A DNA stretch of 7,533 nt, taken from Bacillota bacterium. Lineage in GTDB: Bacteria; Bacillota_E; Sulfobacillia; Sulfobacillales; Sulfobacillaceae. The first letter of the stretch is position 1, and each line of letters begins with the position of its first letter. Below are positions 1 through 5,168 of the stretch, piece after piece. A program made the position numbers and the translations under genes. The DNA is taken from contig JAKAAL010000177.1 of assembly GCA_021802375.1 (NCBI GenBank), positions 1 through 7,533 on the forward strand. Direction: 5' to 3'. The notes below the pieces were generated by a model that saw nothing but the letters and a program-made list of their open reading frames with translations, searched no databases and was not told where the DNA came from.

Positions 1-717
1 ATTAGGTGCGGGATCGGACAAGCGGAAGCGATTCGTCTGGCGGAAGATGGAGCATCCGTAGGCGTATGCGATGTGCGGGAAGAAGAGGCTGAAGCGACAG
101 CTCGGCACATCGTAAATCAGGGTGGAAAGGCCCAGGCATATAGGGTTGACGTGACCAAACCTTCAGACGTTGAAACGGCGTTTGCTGACGTGGTGAAAAC
201 TTACGGGCCTATAGGCATTTTGGTCAACAATGCCGGGGTAACGCGGGATAATCTCCTTTTCAAGATGGTCGACGCAGATTGGGACACCGTCGTGGACACG
301 CACTTGCGCGGCACCTTTTTGTGTATACGGGCTGCTCACCACTACATGGTGGAGCAACGGTGGGGTAAGATTGTGAACACCTCATCAACGTCCGCTTTGG
401 GTAACCGCGGTCAAGCCAACTATTCCGCCGCCAAAGCAGGCCTGCAAGGATTAACCCGAACACTCGCCATCGAGCTCGGACCATTTAACATTAATGTCAA
501 TGCCGTGGCCCCCGGTTACGTCGACACGGAGATGACGCGTCAGGTGGCTGTCCGTCTGGGCATAGATCCCGAAATGTTTAAAGCGCAGGCAGCGAAGCAA
601 ATTCCCCTGCGGCGCGTGGGAGTCCCCCGCGATATTGCCAATGTGGTGGCCTTTTTGTGCTCGGAGGATGCCTCGTTCATATCGGGCCAAATTCTCTATG
701 TCAGCGGCGGACCCTGA
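1..717 (+). CDS. SDR-family oxidoreductase (FabG-like 3-oxoacyl/3-hydroxyacyl dehydrogenase), 5' end cut by window edge
   Basis: The frame is open from base 1 to the TGA at 715-717 (238 codons). It begins inside the Rossmann glycine motif: codons 1-8 read IRCGIGQA, the tail of TGxxxGIG, so about 10-15 N-terminal residues lie off the window. The in-frame GTG at 73 is therefore not the start. Other classical SDR signs, by window codon, are VNNAG (75-79), the catalytic Ser at 128, the YxxxK pair Tyr141/Lys145, and PGYVDTEM (about 171-178), ending in SGQILYVSGGP. The tetrad Asn position is His (codon 101, in DTHLRGTF), as in some beta-oxidation SDR domains such as peroxisomal MFE-2. Members of this family use NAD(P)H to interconvert 3-oxoacyl and 3-hydroxyacyl thioesters. 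Next to acyl-CoA genes, a 3-hydroxyacyl-CoA dehydrogenase role is as likely as fatty-acid synthesis. Family is firm; substrate and cofactor are not. Confidence 0.93.
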   Translation: MRCGIGQAEAIRLAEDGASVGVCDVREEEAEATARHIVNQGGKAQAYRVDVTKPSDVETAFADVVKTYGPIGILVNNAGVTRDNLLFKMVDADWDTVVDTHLRGTFLCIRAAHHYMVEQRWGKIVNTSSTSALGNRGQANYSAAKAGLQGLTRTLAIELGPFNINVNAVAPGYVDTEMTRQVAVRLGIDPEMFKAQAAKQIPLRRVGVPRDIANVVAFLCSEDASFISGQILYVSGGP

Positions 718-805
718 TCCTTTCCATCGAGGTAGCCGGGGTCGCAGGTCCGTGATGATAGCCGCACATCGATTCCAGGTTACGCACACTCAGCCTGGTT
801 GGTTT

Positions 806-811
806 AGGAGG
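806..811 (+). promoter_or_regulatory. Ribosome binding site of the racemase-like gene
   Basis: A perfect AGGAGG lies 10 nt before the ATG at 822 and fixes that start. The 104 bp between the SDR stop and this ATG shows no clear promoter or terminator, so co-transcription with the SDR gene is plausible. Confidence 0.85.
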
Positions 812-821
812 CGTTAAGCTG

Positions 822-1895
822 ATGCTGGAAAGAATTCACGTAGTGGACTTCACGACGTTATTGCCTGGCCCATACGCAACCCTACGCCTAGCCGATCTAG
901 GCGCAACGGTGGTTAAAATCGAGCCTCCCGGGGGAGATCCCGCGAGGTACATCGGACAAACTGTAGAGGGAACTAGTCTAGGCTTCATGGCCAATAACCG
1001 AGACAAGACAAGGCTTGTGCTCGATTTGAAAAACCCAGTGGGGCAATCCGAGGCATTGGCCATGACCAAAACCGCAGATGTTGTGGTAGAAGGATTTAGG
1101 CCGGGAGTGGCAGACCGTTTAGGCATTGGCTACGATGTCGTTAGGCAGGCTAATCCTGACGTGGTCTATTGCTCCTTGACAGGTTATGGTCAAACCGGTC
1201 CCTTGAAGCACCTAGCTGCACATGACCTCAATTATCTTGCCGTGAGTGGGATGCTTGACCAATTTGTCGATCGCCAGGAGCAACCTATAGTCCCCAAAAT
1301 TCAATTAGCCGATCTCTTAGGAGGGATCGCAGCAACGGAGGCCATTTTAGCCGCACTGGTGGAACGCAGTCAGACAGGACGTGGTCAACATTTAGATATT
1401 GCCATGGTTGACGCGTTGATGGGCCTCTTAGGGGGGCATGCACTGATTCAAACAACAACAGGATACACCCATGGGGTGGAGGAATTGGGGGGCGCAGCCG
1501 TTTGCTATAATGTTTATGAAACCCTTGATAACCGATTTATCTCTTTGGGAGCATTAGAAGCGAAATTCTGGGAGACTTTTTGTCACGCGGTGGGTCACCC
1601 CGAGTGGATACCTCATCAATTGAGCTCTGCAGAACCTTCTAACTCAATCTACAATGAAATGGTTAGCCTGTTCAAACAGCACCCATTGGCCTTTTGGACC
1701 AGTTTGGGCCAACACGCCGACTGCTGTCTCCAACCCGTGTTGAACGTAGGCGAAGCTTTCTCAACTTCCTACGCTATAATCAGAAATCTCGTGTCTGATC
1801 GAACAACATCCTGGGGAACCCTTCGCCATGCAACTACCGGGGCCGGAGGTTACCGCCGTCCCGCCAACGAGTATCCCGCGATTGACAATGATTGA
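822..1895 (+). CDS. CaiB/BaiF family protein, probable alpha-methylacyl-CoA racemase-like enzyme
   Basis: 357 residues, near the usual length for the single-domain racemase branch of the type III CoA-transferase family. The N-terminal CoA-binding part has LLPGPYATLRLADLGA (13-28) and VKIEPPGGDPAR (31-42). By alignment to Mycobacterium tuberculosis MCR from memory, the catalytic residues are present: His134-Asp135 in AHDLNY (MCR His126/Asp127), Asp164 in QLADLLGG (MCR Asp156, also the acyl-carrying Asp of CoA transferases) and Glu246 in GALEAKFW (MCR Glu241). The His/Glu pair and the YETLDNRFISLGALE region favour 2-methylacyl-CoA epimerisation over CoA transfer, though transferase activity is not excluded. 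The C-terminal tail (about 320-357) seems a few residues shorter than in relatives. In this context it may invert the C2 methyl so that the dehydrogenase or mutase sees the right stereoisomer; that is inference. Cytosolic, no signal peptide. Confidence 0.88.
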   Translation: MLERIHVVDFTTLLPGPYATLRLADLGATVVKIEPPGGDPARYIGQTVEGTSLGFMANNRDKTRLVLDLKNPVGQSEALAMTKTADVVVEGFRPGVADRLGIGYDVVRQANPDVVYCSLTGYGQTGPLKHLAAHDLNYLAVSGMLDQFVDRQEQPIVPKIQLADLLGGIAATEAILAALVERSQTGRGQHLDIAMVDALMGLLGGHALIQTTTGYTHGVEELGGAAVCYNVYETLDNRFISLGALEAKFWETFCHAVGHPEWIPHQLSSAEPSNSIYNEMVSLFKQHPLAFWTSLGQHADCCLQPVLNVGEAFSTSYAIIRNLVSDRTTSWGTLRHATTGAGGYRRPANEYPAIDND

Positions 1896-1904
1896 TGAGC
1901 GAAT

Positions 1905-1960
1905 AGGAGTTCCAAAAGATGCCTGATTACATGTTTCAATTCCTCATAAATAGTCTTTAA
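1905..1960 (+). pseudogene. Orphan start: good SD and ATG closed after 13 codons
   Basis: AGGAG at 1905-1909 stands 9 nt before an ATG at 1919, ten bases after the racemase-like gene ends. The frame reads MPDYMFQFLINSL and stops at TAA 1958-1960. The signal is as good as those of the real genes nearby, so this may be the start of a third + strand gene lost by frameshift or deletion. The peptide is too short to assign. A translated leader-type peptide or chance are alternatives. Confidence 0.25.
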
Positions 1961-2021
1961 ACTTTGTTCGCCAGCAATGACGAAAATGATGAAAATCGCG
2001 TAGCTCTCATAAGCTTAACCG

Positions 2022-2162
2022 ATGACAAATGGCGGCGGCGAAAACATCTGGATGGAAGCTCTGATGCAATGGGTAACCTCACAGACGTTGGACCCGTATG
2101 CCGTCTATCGCGTTTTAGACCGGATGGCCGCGGAGGAAACGGTGCAGATACCGCCCCCATAG
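2022..2162 (+). CDS. Possible small ORF, 46 codons, unknown function
   Basis: ATG at 2022, stop TAG at 2160-2162. The product starts MTNGGGENIWMEAL, continues DPYAVYRVLDRMAAEE and ends IPPP. Composition looks more protein-like than the other frames here (mixed hydrophobic and charged, possibly helical). There is no good ribosome binding site, and the frame is closed just upstream at 2016-2018, so it may be the C-terminal fragment of a decayed gene rather than a small gene. No family recognised. Confidence 0.18.
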   Translation: MTNGGGENIWMEALMQWVTSQTLDPYAVYRVLDRMAAEETVQIPPP

Positions 2163-2192
2163 ACCGGATCGCCTGCACATTGTGATCGGTCT
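2117..2192. repeat. Direct and inverted copies of AGACCGGAT
   Basis: AGACCGGATGGCC (2117-2129) recurs as AGACCGGATCGCC (2161-2173), 12 of 13 identical. GATCGGTCT (2184-2192) is an inverted partner: 2161-2170 and 2184-2192 can form a nine-pair stem with one bulged G and a 13-nt loop. It lies between the last + strand frame and the end of the - strand remnant. No T-run follows on either strand, so a classical terminator is not supported. Confidence 0.4.
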
Positions 2193-2197
2193 CCTCA

Positions 2198-2525
2198 TTA
2201 CGGCACAGGATATCCGAATTGGTGAAGGCCTGGGCTCGCGGGTTTCAAGATGCCCTCTGGCTCGTGGTACTTCGCTGCAGCTGTCGAAATTTCTTCAGCC
2301 TCTACCTGATACACTGCCCCGTTTACTGTATCGAAACTTGGGTTCTACCATTGTTGTCTCCCGCCCCTGCTTGATTTCTTTACCCAAAGCCACAATGTCA
2401 AGCTCCGCAACGGGTGGGCGACAACAAATTAGTGTATCTTGGCTGCAGAGCAGTCTCATGTCCCTGACGCCACCTAAGCATGCTAAATATTCAGGTCCGT
2501 CTGTTGACAGGTTAGGAGCCATCAA
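2198..2525 (-). pseudogene. Frame-broken remnant resembling a hotdog (PaaI-type) thioesterase
   Basis: Two adjacent - strand frames each look coding in part. The first (ATG at 2525) contains CCRPPVAELDIVALGKE and then IKQGRETTMVEPKF (stretch 2334-2420), recalling the RPP...GxxIKxGRxxxxVE region of PaaI/4HBT thioesterases; after about 2333 it becomes nonsense and stops at 2295. The next frame, open from 2344 to the TAA at 2198-2200, takes over with DTVNGAVYQVEAEEIS, which would fit the following strand of the same fold, then an unassigned tail. A single frameshift near 2332-2345 would join them. The usual N-terminal HGG(V/A)-type motif was not found. It lies downstream of the thiolase on the same strand, where a thioesterase would make sense. 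The family match is from memory of motifs and is tentative. Confidence 0.3.
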
Positions 2526-2717
2526 ATTTCAACCTATTACCTTCCAGTGTTTGGTCTGAATATCTTGGCGTAAATCCGCTATAGTTATGGCTTAACGGTG
2601 CATCACCTGCCTTAGGCTCACCGATCCACTTTAAACAGAATTGTCTCCCTTACGGCACCCCTTCCTTCCAAAGGCGGTCTACGATTTTGTGCGGATCCAA
2701 CCCCGGTTGCGCAAGTT

Positions 2718-3881
2718 TTATAGGCGCCGAATAATAGTCGCATTAGCCATGCCCCCACCTTCACAAATGGCAATGAGACCATATGTTGCCGCCCGGCGTT
2801 CCAGTTCATAGAGCATGCTTGTCACTAACCGCGCACCGGTAGCCCCTAAGGGGTGTCCGAGCGCAATCGCGCCCCCATTAACATTGACTTTGTCCCACGG
2901 CACCTGGGTTTCACGTTGCCAAGCCAGTACCACGGGGGCAAAAGCTTCGTTGATTTCATAGAGATCTATTGCGTCGGCGTCTAGTCCTGCACGAGCTAAA
3001 GCCTTTGCCGTCGCCGGGATAGGGCCTGTAAGCATAGTAACTGGGTTAACCCCGACGACCGCAAATGATACAAATTCCGCGCGGGGTCGCAAGCCCAATC
3101 GCTCGCCCACATCACGAGAGCCGATCAATACGGCCGAAGCCCCGTCGGACACTTGACTCGCGTTCCCCGCCGTGATCAGATTTAAGCCTGGAAACGCAGG
3201 CGGCAATTGCCCCATTCTTTCCAGGGACGCATCCGCACGAATCCCTTCGTCCTTTTCCGCCCACACGGAATTTTGCCCCGACAGCATAACACGAGCAATT
3301 TCCGAGGAGAAACGGCCCGTAGACTGTGCCTGGGCGGCCCGCCGGTTGCTTTGCCATCCTACCCAGTCGAGTTCATCCCGCGTTAAGTGCCACTGCTCAG
3401 CAACACGTTCGGCCCCTAATGCCTGATCAAACCACTGACCCTGGTCCATGCGATATCGCCTGGATAAATTATCAGTCAGCGGGGCGCCAGGACTCAGCAT
3501 ATTACTTAACATAGGGACTCGGCTCATTGACTCAACGCCACCTGCCACAACCAGATCGTAGCTCCGAGCCATGACCCCCTGAGCCGCAAAATGAATCGCC
3601 TGAAGACTCGATCCACATTGGCGGTCAACAGTCGCACCAGGGACTGACTCGGGAAGTCCTGCCGATAACCAAGCATTGCGCGCAATATTGACTGACTGCT
3701 CACCAACTTGGTCCACACACCCAACAATCACGTCATCTACGCATGCCGGAGAAATCCCGACACGTAAAAATAGCTCAGAAAATACCGTTGCTAACAAATC
3801 CACCGCATGAACAGAGGCCAACAGCCGACCACGCTTTCCAATCGGTGTCCGTACGGCCTCGAAAATGACTGCCGTCTCCAT
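2718..3881 (-). CDS. Thiolase, acetyl-CoA C-acyltransferase type
   Basis: 387 residues from the ATG at 3881, the usual thiolase length (about 390). It catalyses CoA-dependent cleavage of 3-ketoacyl-CoA, or the reverse condensation. All active-site elements are present: nucleophilic Cys89 in VDRQCGSS, Asn311-Glu312 in NEAF, His343 in GGAIALGHPLGATGAR and acid/base Cys373 in CEGGGMANAT. The start at 3881 is chosen over an in-frame ATG at 3962 because the protein then opens METAVIFEAVRTPIGK as in relatives. A GGGGG stretch (3889-3893) sits 7 nt upstream and can pair with anti-SD CCUCC with one wobble. The longer version would add 27 unconserved residues and overlap the dehydrogenase gene. It follows that gene by 58 bp and is the last intact gene of the - strand operon. 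Likely the thiolysis step of branched-chain or short-chain acyl-CoA breakdown. Confidence 0.95.
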   Translation of the reverse strand: METAVIFEAVRTPIGKRGRLLASVHAVDLLATVFSELFLRVGISPACVDDVIVGCVDQVGEQSVNIARNAWLSAGLPESVPGATVDRQCGSSLQAIHFAAQGVMARSYDLVVAGGVESMSRVPMLSNMLSPGAPLTDNLSRRYRMDQGQWFDQALGAERVAEQWHLTRDELDWVGWQSNRRAAQAQSTGRFSSEIARVMLSGQNSVWAEKDEGIRADASLERMGQLPPAFPGLNLITAGNASQVSDGASAVLIGSRDVGERLGLRPRAEFVSFAVVGVNPVTMLTGPIPATAKALARAGLDADAIDLYEINEAFAPVVLAWQRETQVPWDKVNVNGGAIALGHPLGATGARLVTSMLYELERRAATYGLIAICEGGGMANATIIRRL

Positions 3882-3939
3882 CGCCTTACCCCCATCCCAG
3901 TATGCTGTTATGTTATCCGCTTCATGATGAAAAGGCACC

Positions 3940-5094
3940 CTAGAGGCCCAGGCTTTTAGCAATGATCGTCTTCATAATTTCGTTGGTGCCGGCATAGATC
4001 TTGCTGACCGTGATGTCTCGGTAACGCCGTGCAATTGGGTATTCTTCCATATATCCGTACCCACCAAACAATTGCAAGCACTCCATGGCCGCGTGTTGTG
4101 CCATCTCCGTTACCCACCACTTAGCCATGGCGGTCTCCTCGCTTGAAATTGTCCCGCTGGCATGACGAGATACTAAACTTCCAACAAACTCGCGGGCGAT
4201 AGCCACTTCGGTGGCGACTTCCGCTAATTTAAACCGCGTATTTTGAAATTTGCTCAGGGGCTGCCCAAATACCGTCCTTTGTTGGACATAACTTAATGTC
4301 ATCGCCAAGATCTCTTCTGCGGCAACAAGGCTCTCTACCGCAACCAGCAAGCGTTCCTGCGGGAGATTTTCACTCAAATAGTGAAATCCTTGCCCTGGTT
4401 TCCCTAAAACATTGGTATCCGAAACCATACACCCATCGAAATGCAATTCCGCGGTATCCTCCGCCCACAGGCCCATCTTCCGTAATTTCCGACCTTTAGA
4501 AAAACCCGGCGTATCCGACTCCACCACAATTAAACTCATTGACTGTTTAACATCATCGAGGGATTCAGTTTTGCACACGACGACTATAAGGTCGGCGGAA
4601 TGCCCATTGGTGATGAAGGTTTTGTGCCCATTTATCCGATAGTAATGGTCTTGTCGTTCCGCACGGGTTTGGATAGCCTTAAGGTCGGAACCTGTTCCAG
4701 GCTCTGTCATCGCTATGGCGCCAACTAAATCCCCCGCTATGCACCGCGGCACCCATCGCTGTTTTTGCTCATCGGTGCCATATCGTAGTAAATAGGGCAG
4801 GACAATACCTACGTGCAGAGAGATGCCGTTAAGACTGGAACCAATACGTTCAAGTTCTTCTACAAAAATTGCTAAAAACGTGAAATCCAACCCCGATCCC
4901 CCATAAGCCTCCGGCACTCCAAGGCCGAGGTATCCCATTTCTCCTAACTGTTGCCAAAACCCACGAGGAATTTGCCCCTGTTCTTCCCACAGATTAAAAT
5001 GTGGCTTGGCTTCCTTCTCAAGGAAGCGACGAATATTACTTCGCAATGTTTTGTGGTCCAAATCTTCCGAAGATTCTTTGATGTCATCCATCAT
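3940..5094 (-). CDS. Acyl-CoA dehydrogenase, long-chain-type (LCAD-like) active site
   Basis: 384 residues, full length for the family. A flavoprotein forming the 2,3-enoyl-CoA and passing electrons to electron-transfer flavoprotein. Motifs in order: GVPEAYGGSG (59-68), the FAD/substrate region AIAMTEPGTGSDL (126-138), NGHKTFITNG (155-164), QRTVFGQPLSKFQ (272-284), QLFGGYGYMEEYP (341-353) and KIYAGTNEIMK (365-375). The Glu of the common IYEGT motif is Ala368. Instead Glu247 in NLPQERLL matches the helix-G Glu used as catalytic base by LCAD and isovaleryl-CoA dehydrogenase; the NLPQERLL and IYxGTNEIMK wording is close to mammalian LCAD. This suggests branched or longer substrates. The start is supported by AAGGAGGG at 5107-5114. 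It lies 74 bp after the mutase stop. Confidence 0.95.
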   Translation of the reverse strand: MMDDIKESSEDLDHKTLRSNIRRFLEKEAKPHFNLWEEQGQIPRGFWQQLGEMGYLGLGVPEAYGGSGLDFTFLAIFVEELERIGSSLNGISLHVGIVLPYLLRYGTDEQKQRWVPRCIAGDLVGAIAMTEPGTGSDLKAIQTRAERQDHYYRINGHKTFITNGHSADLIVVVCKTESLDDVKQSMSLIVVESDTPGFSKGRKLRKMGLWAEDTAELHFDGCMVSDTNVLGKPGQGFHYLSENLPQERLLVAVESLVAAEEILAMTLSYVQQRTVFGQPLSKFQNTRFKLAEVATEVAIAREFVGSLVSRHASGTISSEETAMAKWWVTEMAQHAAMECLQLFGGYGYMEEYPIARRYRDITVSKIYAGTNEIMKTIIAKSLGL

Positions 5095-5106
5095 CGTAGC
5101 TCGACA

Positions 5107-5114
5107 CCCTCCTT
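5107..5114 (-). promoter_or_regulatory. Ribosome binding site of the acyl-CoA dehydrogenase gene
   Basis: AAGGAGGG on the - strand, 12 nt before the ATG at 5094 and 9 nt before the immediately following second ATG. Either Met could initiate. A small inverted repeat (CTCGT/ACGAG, 5118-5131) lies just upstream of it. Confidence 0.75.
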
Positions 5115-5168
5115 CATCTCGTTGCTACGAGCAGGGAACGGACAAATTGCGGGAGGTCTGCCCTCACC

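Larger units (their letters stand above)
1896..2717. other. Intergenic region between convergent gene groups, with apparent gene decay
   Basis: About 820 bp without a convincing intact gene. Longer open frames on the + strand encode Ser/Arg/Pro-rich, low-quality protein and look accidental. Visible items are an orphan AGGAG/ATG (1905-1960), a 46-codon ORF (2022-2162), a repeat cluster around AGACCGGAT (2117-2192) and a frame-broken coding-like stretch on the - strand (2198-2525). From 2526 to 2717 nothing is recognisable on either strand. No hairpin followed by a T-run was found, so neither operon has an obvious intrinsic terminator here. Confidence 0.6.

Noticed and set aside
73..717. SDR gene starting at the GTG at 73
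   Set aside because: The frame is open to base 1 and codons 1-8 carry the end of the Rossmann glycine motif, so the true start is upstream of the window.
1957..2185. Overlapping 73-codon frames on both strands
   Set aside because: Arg/Ser-rich compositions typical of chance frames, no SD and no family resemblance.
2182..2559. 125-codon + strand frame in the gap
   Set aside because: Ser/Pro/Leu-rich product with no recognisable motif; it lies antisense to the better-looking - strand remnant.
2700..2712. Palindrome CAACCGGGGTTG just after the thiolase stop as a terminator
   Set aside because: The loop would be only two bases and no T-run follows on the - strand.
3882..3962. 27-residue N-terminal extension of the complete thiolase
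   Set aside because: It is unlike thiolase N-termini, overlaps the dehydrogenase gene and has no SD, whereas the ATG at 3881 gives a canonical start with a usable SD.
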